DNA of 64,000 nt from Bacillota bacterium (GTDB lineage Bacteria; Bacillota; Clostridia; Lachnospirales; Lachnospiraceae). The position numbers and the translations under genes were made by a program. The notes under the pieces are model-generated. The model ran no database searches. It had not been told where the DNA came from and was given only the letters and a program-made list of their open reading frames with translations. Position 1 is the stretch's first letter, and every line of letters starts with the position of its first letter. Location of the stretch: positions 4,915 through 68,914 of the forward strand of contig JAEYPA010000183.1 of the NCBI GenBank assembly GCA_023411225.1, in the 5' to 3' direction. Positions 42,177 through 51,638 of this stretch are shown here, piece after piece.

Positions 42177-44522
42177 TTATTTCTTTAAGACAATTTCCCC
42201 ACCCTTTAACTGATAAGCCCAGTCAAGGCCTTGATATTTATCAATTATTGCATTATAAACAAGCTTATTGTAATCCACCAAATCAGGATTTTCCTTCATA
42301 GCATTGGCATCATAATAGTTGCCATCCTTATCAATGTATCCATTTACATTTACTACAGGATACTTCTTATAAAGATCCATCAGGTACTTATTATAGGCTG
42401 TCATTGGAAGTCCTGCTTCTTGAAGAAAGTAGGAGGATAGATAATTTAAACTGATCTTATCTACTGTCTTACTTTCCATCTTCTTGTTGCTCCAGATAAA
42501 GAAAGGTACAACATAGCGTTTCTGTAAATCCTTGATATTAAGATCCCCAATATCATCTCCCAGAAGATGTGTAAAGAAACCTGAATCCAAGTTGGGCTGA
42601 TGATCACCAAAGAAGATAATATAGGTTGGCTCGTCCACCTTACTAAAGTAATCAATTAATGTCTTTAATGCAGTATCCGTATGATTGACACAAGACAAAT
42701 ACTCCTCTGCATCATCATATCCTGACACATCCTTCAGCTTTATGTTATAATCCATTTTGTAAGTATCATAGGAGCTATGATTCTGCATAGTGACGTTAAA
42801 CATATAAAATGGTTGGGAAGCATCTCTTTTTTCATACATCTCAATTAACTTATTAAAATCGCTTTGGTCATCGATGTAGGTTCTAAGGTAGGTTGGATTT
42901 TCAAACACTTCCTTCGCATAGTACTGATCAAAACCAAGCATTGGATACACTAATTCTCTACGATAGGTATTTCTCCGATAAGCATGTAGCGCTGTAGCAG
43001 AGTAGTCAAGACTCTTAAGAATTCTTGTAAAAGAATAGCTTTCTCCCTGAATGTACTGCTGATATGGTACAGTACCTGTTGGAAGGAATGTGGTAGCATT
43101 ACCGGTCTGAAACTCATATTCAGAGTTAGCAGTGGTTCCTCCCAATACAGAGCTATAGGCATACCCCTTTATAATATTATCCTTTAAAGAATTAAAATAT
43201 GGCATAACCTCTTCATTGGTCTTATAATCACCGACTAAAGATAAATCAGAAAATGCCTCGCACATAACAGTTATGACATTTGGTTTCTTCGCTGTGCTAA
43301 CCTCATCGCTTTCATAGTTCTTTAACACATCACTCACCGTATTGACATCATATCCTTCCGGCTTATTCACCTGCATTGCTAATAAGTTTACACCAAATCC
43401 ATTTAACGAACCATATTTACGATATGTCTTAACAGGTCTCCATAAATCAATATTGCCTCGTAGCAACTGCGCATTGCCATAGAAGGTTGGAACCGCCAGT
43501 ATGGCTACAAGCACATAGATGATAGCAAATCTTCTATACTCCTTCTTTTCCGGCTTACTATCTTTAATTCGAAGAATAAAGCTTAATGTAACTAGAAAGA
43601 ATGCAGAGCCCATATACATATAATAAGTAAATAGATAGCTATAATTTTGCGAAACCTCTTTAGCTGTACTAATCAGATAAAGATCAGCCGGAAGAATTGG
43701 GCATCCTCTAAATAAAACTACATATCCATTAGCCAGTCCTAATATGGAAAAAAGCACAAGCGTAACGATTAGGCTAATCTTTTTTCTTCTACCAATTATA
43801 TAAACTAGTCCTGCTATGATAAAGAACCAGATGATATTCATAAACCAGTGCCATGGCAGAATCAAAATAATATTATTACCACTCAAAGTTTCGAAGGTAG
43901 CATAGGTCAGAAGTAACCCAATAAAATACATAATCCAGCTACTCTTTACTGGGTGTCTTTTTTTATATTCCTCCCATTTCGTATACTGAAATAGGTTAAG
44001 GAAAGTTACAACGCCTACTGCCAATAGAAATCCATATCCAAATAGACGGTTTGGACGGTTATTGTTGGCTGGCCAATAAAACATAGCATCATTCAACAAC
44101 ACCATAACGGCCCCAAGACCAACATACAGTCGAATTCTTTTCTTATCTTTAATAAACCAATCTTTTTCTATTCCAAGTTGAAACATAAATGTCAATATGA
44201 CAAAAACCAAATAAAGTAACCATCCTTTTAATCGGTAATAAGGAAGGTTTCTATAGATTAAATAAATCCCTAAAGCCTGATATAGACTGTTCAGAAGTAA
44301 AAATCCAAGCACTTTATATCTTCTGACAATAATACTTTTTATCTTCTCATAAGTTCTTACATATACAACCCCACTGTATATATACGCGAATAGCCCAAGC
44401 AACCAGTAAATACTTAAAATTTCAAAGGGGAATATTCTTTTTATACATATCGTACAGGATATAAGAACAGTAATTACTATTGCTAAGTAGTAACTTTTTA
44501 TATGTTTAATTGTCTGAATCAT
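42177..44522 (-). CDS. LTA-synthase-like sulfatase-fold membrane enzyme, copy 1
   Basis: A 781-residue protein. About ten to eleven N-terminal membrane helices (to about residue 365) are followed by an extracellular alkaline-phosphatase/sulfatase-fold domain. Visible active-site elements are NVITVMCEAFSDLS (metal Glu), LGGTTANSEYEFQTGNA with the nucleophile Thr, NVTMQNHSSYD and FFGDHQPNL (metal Asp-His). It is the LtaS/phosphoglycerol-transferase type that builds lipoteichoic or related polymers from phosphatidylglycerol. The start is ATG 44522 (AAGGA 8 bases upstream, promoter at 44578-44606); the longer ORF begins inside the promoter. It has more helices than the five of classical LtaS. Confidence 0.88.
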   Translation of the reverse strand: MIQTIKHIKSYYLAIVITVLISCTICIKRIFPFEILSIYWLLGLFAYIYSGVVYVRTYEKIKSIIVRRYKVLGFLLLNSLYQALGIYLIYRNLPYYRLKGWLLYLVFVILTFMFQLGIEKDWFIKDKKRIRLYVGLGAVMVLLNDAMFYWPANNNRPNRLFGYGFLLAVGVVTFLNLFQYTKWEEYKKRHPVKSSWIMYFIGLLLTYATFETLSGNNIILILPWHWFMNIIWFFIIAGLVYIIGRRKKISLIVTLVLFSILGLANGYVVLFRGCPILPADLYLISTAKEVSQNYSYLFTYYMYMGSAFFLVTLSFILRIKDSKPEKKEYRRFAIIYVLVAILAVPTFYGNAQLLRGNIDLWRPVKTYRKYGSLNGFGVNLLAMQVNKPEGYDVNTVSDVLKNYESDEVSTAKKPNVITVMCEAFSDLSLVGDYKTNEEVMPYFNSLKDNIIKGYAYSSVLGGTTANSEYEFQTGNATTFLPTGTVPYQQYIQGESYSFTRILKSLDYSATALHAYRRNTYRRELVYPMLGFDQYYAKEVFENPTYLRTYIDDQSDFNKLIEMYEKRDASQPFYMFNVTMQNHSSYDTYKMDYNIKLKDVSGYDDAEEYLSCVNHTDTALKTLIDYFSKVDEPTYIIFFGDHQPNLDSGFFTHLLGDDIGDLNIKDLQKRYVVPFFIWSNKKMESKTVDKISLNYLSSYFLQEAGLPMTAYNKYLMDLYKKYPVVNVNGYIDKDGNYYDANAMKENPDLVDYNKLVYNAIIDKYQGLDWAYQLKGGEIVLKK

Positions 44523-44577
44523 AATTATGTTCCTTTCATGCCTGCTCACTCTAAGCTGTTTTAACAAAGCGTCCTTT

Positions 44578-44606
44578 ATTATAGTCGTTTTTCTGGTAAA
44601 TATCAA
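44578..44606 (-). promoter_or_regulatory. Promoter of LTA-synthase-like copy 1
   Basis: On the minus strand TTGATA (44601-44606), 17-base spacer, TATAAT (44578-44583). Its position rules out ATG 44606 as the translation start of the downstream gene. Confidence 0.75.
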
Positions 44607-44624
44607 CTTACTTTTTTTCTAGAA

Positions 44625-44684
44625 AAAAGTGTATTCGTCTTCCTGCCCTTCTTTTTATAGGCTGACTTTAACGAATACACTTTT
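44625..44684 (-). terminator. Terminator of LTA-synthase-like copy 2
   Basis: AAAAGTGTATTCG / CGAATACACTTTT, a 13-bp perfect stem enclosing a long loop, followed by TTTTTT on the minus strand. It separates the two paralogues. Confidence 0.85.
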
Positions 44685-44686
44685 CT

Positions 44687-46918
44687 TTATTTTAACTGAT
44701 ATGCTCTCTCAACACCCTCGTTGTTGTTTACAACACTGTTATACACAAGCATGTTATAGTTATTCAGTTCCTCATTTTGTTTCAATTCAACGGTATCATG
44801 CCATACCTTATTCTGGTCCATGTATCCATTGATATTGACTACTGGATATCTTTCATAAAGATCTAATAGATACTTGTTATATGCAGTAAGTGGCATTCCT
44901 ATCTCCTTCAGAAAATAGGAGCTTAAGTAATTCAAACTTATGGCATCTACCTGCTTTTCCTCAATATCCTGATTACTCCAGATAAAGAAAGGTACTGTAT
45001 AACGTTTTTGAAGCTGTTCTAGTGTCCACTGAGATTGCTCTCCTCCTAAAAGATATTCAAAAAATCCGTCATAAAGATTTGGCTGGTGATCTCCTACAAA
45101 TAGAATATACGTAGGTTCCTTAACCTTACTAAAATAATCTACTAAAATATGCATTGCTGAATCTGTAGCACTAATACAGCTTAAATACTCATCAGCCTGT
45201 GGATAATTTCCATCTAATACATCAATGTTATAATCCATCTTACCTAAATCATATGGGCTGTGATTTTGCATGGTTACGTTATATAGATAAAATGGTTTAC
45301 TGGTGTCCCTGTTTTCATATATATCTATAATCTTATTGAAATCAGTTGCATCATCTATATAGTATCGTAAAATATTTGGTCGATCAAAAAAACTCTTGTC
45401 CTGATATTCATCAAACCCAAGAAGAGGATAAACAATCTCTCTTCGATAGGTATTTCTGTTATAAGGATGTAACGCTGTAGCTGAATACCCTTGAGTCTTT
45501 AATGTCCTCGTAAAATTCAAGGTTTCTTTATTAATGTATTGCTGATAAGGTACTGTACCTGCAGGCAAATAGGTAATTGCATTACCGGTGAGGAGCTCAT
45601 ATTCGCTGTCAGCAGTGGTTCCCCCTAATACAGAGCTGTAGGCATAGCCTTTTATGACGTTTTCACTTAGACTTCGATAATAAGGGAGATAATCCTCATT
45701 TGTTTTAAAATCTCCTATGACACTTAAGTCTGAAAATCCCTCACATAATACAACAATCACATTAGGTTTTTTCTCCGTAGTATTTTCATCTGAAGTATAA
45801 TCCTTTAAGATAGATTCCACCTTATCCTGGGAGTATCCCTCAGGTTTTTGTACCTGTAACGCTATAAAATTCATTCCAAACCCATAGGTAGAACCATATC
45901 TCTGATAGGTACTGACAGGTTGCCAAAGATTTAACATATAAAGGTTGGCATTGACTTCTGATTTAAAGCTTAGCATTACAATTATAGCTATAACGGTGTA
46001 GGGAATCACAAAGATGCCTCTTCCAATCAGTCTCTTTTTACGGCTCATAACTGGTTCCTTTATAGCCCAGACCATCATTATTGCAATAAAGAAAAAACTG
46101 ATTCCTATGCACATTCCAGCCGTTGGAGTATAGTCATAACCTCCACTTACCTGCATGGCTGTCTTCATCAAGTATAAATCTGCTGGCAAGATTGGTGAGC
46201 CTCTGAACAAAATAACATACCCATTGGCCAAACCTGCCACTAGAGCAAAGACTAAAAGAACTGTAAGCGAGATGCGAATTCGAAAACAAAACAAATACAC
46301 CAATCCGGCAATTAATGCTAATATCAATAGATTAAAGTCCCAGTACTCTCCAGCAATAGAAAATACTCCCGTACCACTACACTCTTCTATCATAAAGAAA
46401 GTAACGAATATAACAAGAACTCCTAATAATACAGATTTGATAATGGTAAGCACCTTAATAGCTCTTTTTTCAGATTCAAGCCTAAATAATCCAACCAGAG
46501 CCGAAGCAAACGTTAAAATAAACAATATGGATGTAATGGTGTAATCAGGATTCTCTTCCATCGTTAACTGGTGTATCGCGAAAAAATTTAACACTAAAAG
46601 ACTAATGATACAAACTCCGGTTAAGATTAACTTGACTGGATGTGTGTATATTAGATTATATATATATCCTATTTGAGTGGCTACAAAAAATAGAAATAAG
46701 ACCAAAAATACGACGTATCCCTTTAAGTGTCCATCTCCTAAAACCAAAAACAAAATATATAGTCCAATAGTCAATATAAGGCTCGAAACCATCGCTATGT
46801 ATTCAGCTGGTAACTTCTTAAGAATACCCAATTGCCAAGGAAGTAACCTTTTTTTTATCTTTCGTATCTCTTCGTAGGATTTTTCCTCCATTTCTTCGAT
46901 TGGAGATTCTGTTATCAT
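44687..46918 (-). CDS. LTA-synthase-like sulfatase-fold membrane enzyme, copy 2
   Basis: A 743-residue paralogue of the protein downstream. A 35-residue cytoplasmic N-terminus is followed by about ten helices to residue 320, then the catalytic domain. Metal and nucleophile positions are visible: E393 (VVLCEGFSDLS), T434/T435 (LGGTTADSEYE), NVTMQNHSPYD and FVGDHQPNL. The sequence YGFGMNFIALQVQKPEGY before the catalytic domain is shared with copy 1 (YGSLNGFGVNLLAMQVNKPEGY there, cited in parts). Strong similarity along the whole length indicates tandem duplication. It has its own terminator and an AAGGAAG ribosome binding site. Whether the two polymerase or primase roles differ cannot be told. 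Confidence 0.88.
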   Translation of the reverse strand: MITESPIEEMEEKSYEEIRKIKKRLLPWQLGILKKLPAEYIAMVSSLILTIGLYILFLVLGDGHLKGYVVFLVLFLFFVATQIGYIYNLIYTHPVKLILTGVCIISLLVLNFFAIHQLTMEENPDYTITSILFILTFASALVGLFRLESEKRAIKVLTIIKSVLLGVLVIFVTFFMIEECSGTGVFSIAGEYWDFNLLILALIAGLVYLFCFRIRISLTVLLVFALVAGLANGYVILFRGSPILPADLYLMKTAMQVSGGYDYTPTAGMCIGISFFFIAIMMVWAIKEPVMSRKKRLIGRGIFVIPYTVIAIIVMLSFKSEVNANLYMLNLWQPVSTYQRYGSTYGFGMNFIALQVQKPEGYSQDKVESILKDYTSDENTTEKKPNVIVVLCEGFSDLSVIGDFKTNEDYLPYYRSLSENVIKGYAYSSVLGGTTADSEYELLTGNAITYLPAGTVPYQQYINKETLNFTRTLKTQGYSATALHPYNRNTYRREIVYPLLGFDEYQDKSFFDRPNILRYYIDDATDFNKIIDIYENRDTSKPFYLYNVTMQNHSPYDLGKMDYNIDVLDGNYPQADEYLSCISATDSAMHILVDYFSKVKEPTYILFVGDHQPNLYDGFFEYLLGGEQSQWTLEQLQKRYTVPFFIWSNQDIEEKQVDAISLNYLSSYFLKEIGMPLTAYNKYLLDLYERYPVVNINGYMDQNKVWHDTVELKQNEELNNYNMLVYNSVVNNNEGVERAYQLK

Positions 46919-46993
46919 CTTAAGTCTTCCTTTCTACTCATTTTCACAAATCACAATTTTTATTTTATAATATTTAATGTCATTTAGGAAGTA

Positions 46994-47025
46994 TAGACAT
47001 AGATTTTTCATAATTTCTATGTCTA
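46994..47025 (-). terminator. Stem-loop between methyltransferase and LTA-synthase-like genes
   Basis: TAGACATAGA (46994-47003) and TCTATGTCTA (47016-47025), a perfect 10-bp stem with a 12-base loop, 7 bases after the methyltransferase stop codon. No T-run follows on the minus strand, so termination is uncertain; it may be an operator or processing site. Confidence 0.55.
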
Positions 47026-47031
47026 CTACCG

Positions 47032-48513
47032 TTATTTTAAGGACATAACATACACATAGGTTCCTTCCTTTGCAGAGAATTCGAATCTTCTCAATATTTT
47101 CCAACCTGCAAATCTTGAAAGGCTTTCTACACAACTTTTGTTATGAGAATACAAAATGATAATGCCATCATCCTTCAAATGAATCTTGGCCTTTTCAAAA
47201 AAACGTTTATATAATTCACTAATTTCACTCTCCGTTACCCTTCCTATAGTCCAAGGCATCTGCGTAATAATCTCGTCAAACAGATATTCATGGGTAAAAT
47301 CAAAGAAATCCCTCTGAATATAGTGAATCAACTGATGGGCTGCCGCCGTATTAATCTTAGCCTTTTCAATAGCTTCTCCAAAATAATCTACTCCATAAGT
47401 GGTATTTGCTTTCACTGCCTTATGTCTTTCAATCAGCATGGTACCAGTACCACAGAAAGGATCTAAAACCTGAGCTTCTTCTTTCATATAAGGTCTTGCC
47501 AGTTCCATAACAAGGGCGGCGTTGACCGGTTTTATACTGGTAGGCAATGTTTCTATCCGGTAGTCAAACCGTTTATCCTTAATGGTAAATAGCTTGACTA
47601 AAACATTAAAATTCCCTTCCTTATTTTCAATAAAACGAAGTTCTATTTCATAATAAGAAGTGGTGTTTAATAACTGCCCCTTTGATTGTTGCTCAATCTC
47701 AGCTGCAAGTTTTTTAGCAAAATTGCTTCGCTTGCTTAACTCCATTTTAGATTTGATTTCGATTCGAAAATAAAACGGCGCACTACCTTCGTGGGTTTCT
47801 AATAGGAATGAAAGTAACTTAGATTTGGTCACCTTATCAGCAATTCCCCTAATATCCATAACACAGGTATCTAGCCCCTGTATCATAAACAACAGCTCTT
47901 TATAGGTTCTAAGCTCTAATAATGGCTTTAAATCCGAAGTCTTAACAATAACACCTGCATTAAATGCTTTTGCAGGTATCCCGTCCAGTTGGTGTAATAC
48001 TGTATCCACATGATTTCGATTGGTAAGTAAAACCATCTGTTCCGCATTCTTTAACCCCGTAAAGGAATGCTTTTTGACACCCTCCATTGTAAGAATCAGG
48101 TCCTGTAACGTCTTTTTCTCTGTTGTAATATGTTTCTTATTCTCTTCTGTAAGCTCTATTTGATTTAGGAGGTTCAATTGATCTTTGAACTCCTCTACAA
48201 ATTTTCGGTAATCCATTTGCCCAATAGCTGTTAAGTAAGAACTTCGAACAAATAACTGTGTTTCTGACTGATATGCTTTCATTAAAGGCTCTAAATACAC
48301 TGATTGTCCTAAGTCACCCATTAACAATGCCACATTTTTTCTTGTCTTGGCATCCTCATCTTCCAATAAAGCAATCATACTTTCTTCCTTACCGGTCAAC
48401 TGATACATTAGGGCAAACTTCTCTTGTTCATTCTTTATACTCTGTCGAAGCAGGCTTAGATTTTGTCTCACATTGTTCTTTTTGTATATTTCATCCAGTA
48501 TTTCTTTTACCAT
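47032..48513 (-). CDS. THUMP-type RNA/DNA methyltransferase with N-terminal HEAT-like repeats
   Basis: A 493-residue protein. Residues 1-120 contain helical repeat pairs (ALLEDEDAKTRKNVALLMGDLG and VRSSYLTAIGQM, cited in parts) like HEAT repeats. Residues about 150-310 could hold a THUMP-like RNA-binding region. The C-terminal domain is a Rossmann methyltransferase: motif I VLDPFCGTGTMLIE near 360, YGVDYFGEAIEKAK (motif II) and motif IV DEIITQMPWTIGR near 420, where an MPW replaces the usual N/D-P-P-Y/F. It resembles the Trm14/RlmL class of N2-guanine methyltransferases, so a tRNA or rRNA substrate is likely. I chose ATG 48513 (GGGAG 5 bases upstream) over ATG 48525. Confidence 0.78.
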   Translation of the reverse strand: MVKEILDEIYKKNNVRQNLSLLRQSIKNEQEKFALMYQLTGKEESMIALLEDEDAKTRKNVALLMGDLGQSVYLEPLMKAYQSETQLFVRSSYLTAIGQMDYRKFVEEFKDQLNLLNQIELTEENKKHITTEKKTLQDLILTMEGVKKHSFTGLKNAEQMVLLTNRNHVDTVLHQLDGIPAKAFNAGVIVKTSDLKPLLELRTYKELLFMIQGLDTCVMDIRGIADKVTKSKLLSFLLETHEGSAPFYFRIEIKSKMELSKRSNFAKKLAAEIEQQSKGQLLNTTSYYEIELRFIENKEGNFNVLVKLFTIKDKRFDYRIETLPTSIKPVNAALVMELARPYMKEEAQVLDPFCGTGTMLIERHKAVKANTTYGVDYFGEAIEKAKINTAAAHQLIHYIQRDFFDFTHEYLFDEIITQMPWTIGRVTESEISELYKRFFEKAKIHLKDDGIIILYSHNKSCVESLSRFAGWKILRRFEFSAKEGTYVYVMSLK

Positions 48514-48605
48514 AGGTTCTCCCATCTAAACATCCATATCAATGTTTCCGCAATTAGTATATCCTTTCCAATAAAAAAAAGCAACGATACCTATTCTTTA
48601 AATAG

Positions 48606-48634
48606 TTGTTTATTTAACTTAGCCTTGTTATAAT
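48606..48634 (+). promoter_or_regulatory. Promoter of AI-2E copy 3
   Basis: TTGTTT (48606-48611), 17-base spacer, TATAAT (48629-48634), about 40 bases before the start codon. Confidence 0.7.
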
Positions 48635-48675
48635 TAAAAAATAGATAAAATAATGGTGGGGGGCATACTATAAAG

Positions 48676-49821
48676 ATGAAACTAGACCGTGCTAATATGA
48701 AGAAAATTCTATTCATAATAACCTTTGCTGTGCTGTTATTTGTAAGTGTTCAACGTCTTGATGTGGTTCTTGCTTCTATCCATTATGCTATTAAACTCAT
48801 TATGCCATTTATCATTGGTGGCTGTATAGCTTTTATTATCAATCTTCCTATGGTTTTTATAGAGACAAAGCTCTTACGCAGATGGGGGACTAATAAAATT
48901 CTAAAGCAATTCCATCGACCTGTCAGCATGATTTTATCACTTGTCTTTTTAATTAGTATTATCGGAGTGGTTTGTTTTTTGATAATTCCAGAATTTGTTG
49001 ATAAACTGGGCCTTTTTTTAAATAGTATTAACTCTGTTGTAGACAAACTAGGTAAATGGGTAAATAACTTTTCCAAAAGTAACCCTCAGATTGAGAGTTT
49101 TATCGGTAATATGAACGTGGACTGGACTTCTATTGGTGCAACAGCCTCTAATTCTATTCAAAGCATCTGTAATACCCTTTTTACCTCAACATTTTCAGTG
49201 ATCAGTACTTTTATTAATAGTATTATGAACCTCATGATTAGCTTTATGTTTGCCCTATATCTTCTGGCTAGGAAAGAACAGATTGCAAAAGGAGCACGCC
49301 AGTTATTGTATGCTTATGTGAACATGAAATGGGCCAAAAGGATACATAGAATTGCTTCTTTAACCTATGATACCTTTTCTAGATTTATATCTGGACAATG
49401 TATCGAAGCACTCATACAGTTTGTAGTATTCTATGTGTTACTGAGTCTGCTTCGCTTCCCATACCCTCTGTTAATCAGCGTATTTATTGCCTTTATGTCA
49501 TTGATTCCTATACTGGGGTCTTATATTTCCAGTTATACCAGTGCCTTTTTGATTCTCATGAGCAATCCATGGCAAGCACTGCTATTTTTACTTCTATTTA
49601 TGGTAATTCAACAGCTAGATTCCTCCTTTATCTACCCAAAGATAGTAGGGAACGCAGTTGGACTTCCTCCAATCTGGGTCATAGTAGCAGTAACTGTAGG
49701 CGGGCGATTTCTAGGTATTGTAGGTATGGTAACCTTCATTCCATTGGTATCCGTCGGTTATACTCTAATTAAGGAGCATACAATCCATAGGTTAGCAAAG
49801 AAGAATCTGGATATTAAGTAA
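48676..49821 (+). CDS. AI-2E family transporter, copy 3
   Basis: A 381-residue polytopic protein. KLIMPFIIGGCIAFIINLP near residue 40, the amphipathic middle (about 100-180), RFISGQCIEALIQFVVFY near 240, SLIPILGSYISSYTSAFLI near 275 and the C-terminal GNAVGLPPIWVIVAVTVGGRFLGIVGMVTFIPLV (cited in parts) fit the AI-2E/YtvI family. It lacks the long hydrophilic tails of the other two copies. The GGTGGGGGG ribosome binding site lies rather far (about 12 bases) from the ATG. Single-gene unit with a promoter and a terminator. Confidence 0.86.
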   Translation: MKLDRANMKKILFIITFAVLLFVSVQRLDVVLASIHYAIKLIMPFIIGGCIAFIINLPMVFIETKLLRRWGTNKILKQFHRPVSMILSLVFLISIIGVVCFLIIPEFVDKLGLFLNSINSVVDKLGKWVNNFSKSNPQIESFIGNMNVDWTSIGATASNSIQSICNTLFTSTFSVISTFINSIMNLMISFMFALYLLARKEQIAKGARQLLYAYVNMKWAKRIHRIASLTYDTFSRFISGQCIEALIQFVVFYVLLSLLRFPYPLLISVFIAFMSLIPILGSYISSYTSAFLILMSNPWQALLFLLLFMVIQQLDSSFIYPKIVGNAVGLPPIWVIVAVTVGGRFLGIVGMVTFIPLVSVGYTLIKEHTIHRLAKKNLDIK

Positions 49822-49837
49822 ATAGGTGCGATATGAT

Positions 49838-49888
49838 AGAAGCTGCCCCTTAGCTGACGAAAATCAGCTTTGAGACAGCCTCTTTTTT
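49838..49888 (+). terminator. Terminator of AI-2E copy 3
   Basis: An imperfect stem built from GCTG...AGCTGA / TCAGCT...CAGC with a CGAAAA loop, followed by CTCTTTTTT on the plus strand. It overlaps the 3' end of the convergent Na/Pi gene. Confidence 0.75.
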
Positions 49889-51557
49889 ATTTTTTGACTT
49901 CTTCCAGGACATAGCCTGCTATATTATGAGCATGGTCGGCAATACGCTCCAAATTAGTTAGTACATCTACATACACTACACCGCTTTCTGCACTACACTT
50001 ATTCTGAGACAGACGTACTACGTGCTCCTCTCTTAGTCTAACCTCCATAGCATCCACTATTTCTTCATACTGATTAACACTTTCAGCAATTTTAAGGTCC
50101 ATCTTCTTTCTAGCTTCTAAAGAATGCTCCACAGCATTTATCACATTATCTATCATGATTGTAAGATTGTCTATTGCTTCCTTAGAGAATTCAAGATTAT
50201 CTCTAATCTTTTCATCTGCCAGCTCTACCAGGTTCTCTGCATGATCTCCTATCCTTTCAATATCATTGATTGTGTAGAAGAGATTCTTGATTTTTAGATA
50301 TTGTAACTTACTAAGAGAGCTATTATGAACCTGAACCAAATACTGGGTCAGCACTTTCTGAAGGGCATTGATTTCCTTCTCCCGTTTAAAGACCTCTTGT
50401 ATATAATCCTGATTATTCTCCAGTAAAGCCTTTACTGCCAGTCTAGAATTATCTAGGGTAATATCTCCCATAGTCACAATTTCTCCACTAACAAGCTCTA
50501 TTGCAAAGGATGGTGTCTCTAATAGTCTTTGATTCAGTCGTTTTCTGGTATCCTCTGCAAGGCTCATCTCCTTTAGTTCTACCTCTTCCGTGCCTTCCTT
50601 CACTATACGAGAAGAAAGCTTCACCAAAAGATTGGCAAAAGGAAATAGAAGCAAGGTATTTCCAACATTAAAGATGGTATGAAAAATAGATATCTGCACA
50701 CTGCTTATACTGGCGGCCGCCCAACCTTTATATATGGTAAATAGTACATACATTATAATTCCAAATACAACTGCTCCAATACTATTAAACAATAGATGAA
50801 TCACAGCTGCTCTCTTGGCATTTTTAGAAGCACCTGCACTGGATATTAAGGCGGTAATACAGGTTCCAATATTCTGTCCCAATGTGATGAACACAGCTGA
50901 ATTCCAATTCACAACACCATTTAGTGCCAACGTCTGAAGGATACTAACGGAAGCCGATGAACTTTGTATAACTGCTGTTACCAAAGCACCAACCACAACT
51001 CCAAGGATTGGATTCCTTCCAAATAGCACAAAGGCCTTTTCAAATATCGGTGACGATCGGTAAGGTTTAATAGCATCTGACATAAAAGCTAAACCTATAA
51101 ATAATACACCAAATCCAATTAGGATATCGCCAAGATCTCTTTTCTTTTCTCCTTTGGAAAACATCAATAAAAAAGCCCCAATACCAACAAGTAAAGGGGC
51201 AAAAAACTCAGGTTTGAGGAAGCTGCCCCACTCATTCATGGATACAATCCAGGCTGTAATAGTAGTCCCAACATTGGCACCCATAATGACACCTACAGCC
51301 TGCACAAGTGTTAGTACACCGGCATTAACAAAACCCACAACCATAATAGAGGTGGCTGAACTACTTTGTATAAGAGCTGTAATCAAGGCACCCACTAAAA
51401 CTGCTAAAAAGCGATTGTTTGTCAGTACTCCCATCAGCTTTTTTGTTTTGTTTCCTGTAGATTTCTGAAGACCATCCGCCATAGTATTCATACCATAAAG
51501 AAATAGTCCCAAACCTCCAATAAATTTAAACAACATCTGAACATCCTGCACTGACAT
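49887..51557 (-). CDS. Na+/phosphate cotransporter family protein with PhoU-like domain
   Basis: A 556-residue protein. Two inverted NaPi-II repeats are visible: GALITALIQSSSATSIMVVGF near residue 57 (cited in parts) with GANVGTTITAW, and GALVTAVIQSSSASVSIL near 185 with GQNIGTCITAL. The QSSSA motifs are the sodium-substrate sites. A C-terminal helical PhoU-like domain (about 340-545) with the heptad patterns typical of PhoU follows. It imports phosphate with sodium, the PhoU part possibly gating it. Monocistronic. Confidence 0.9.
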   Translation of the reverse strand: MSVQDVQMLFKFIGGLGLFLYGMNTMADGLQKSTGNKTKKLMGVLTNNRFLAVLVGALITALIQSSSATSIMVVGFVNAGVLTLVQAVGVIMGANVGTTITAWIVSMNEWGSFLKPEFFAPLLVGIGAFLLMFSKGEKKRDLGDILIGFGVLFIGLAFMSDAIKPYRSSPIFEKAFVLFGRNPILGVVVGALVTAVIQSSSASVSILQTLALNGVVNWNSAVFITLGQNIGTCITALISSAGASKNAKRAAVIHLLFNSIGAVVFGIIMYVLFTIYKGWAAASISSVQISIFHTIFNVGNTLLLFPFANLLVKLSSRIVKEGTEEVELKEMSLAEDTRKRLNQRLLETPSFAIELVSGEIVTMGDITLDNSRLAVKALLENNQDYIQEVFKREKEINALQKVLTQYLVQVHNSSLSKLQYLKIKNLFYTINDIERIGDHAENLVELADEKIRDNLEFSKEAIDNLTIMIDNVINAVEHSLEARKKMDLKIAESVNQYEEIVDAMEVRLREEHVVRLSQNKCSAESGVVYVDVLTNLERIADHAHNIAGYVLEEVKK

Positions 51558-51638
51558 TTTTAAGCCTCCTCAGTTCCTACCTATATGATTTAGTATGACA
51601 CTGAGGTTTTAGAAATATGAAATTATTTAAATGAAATT

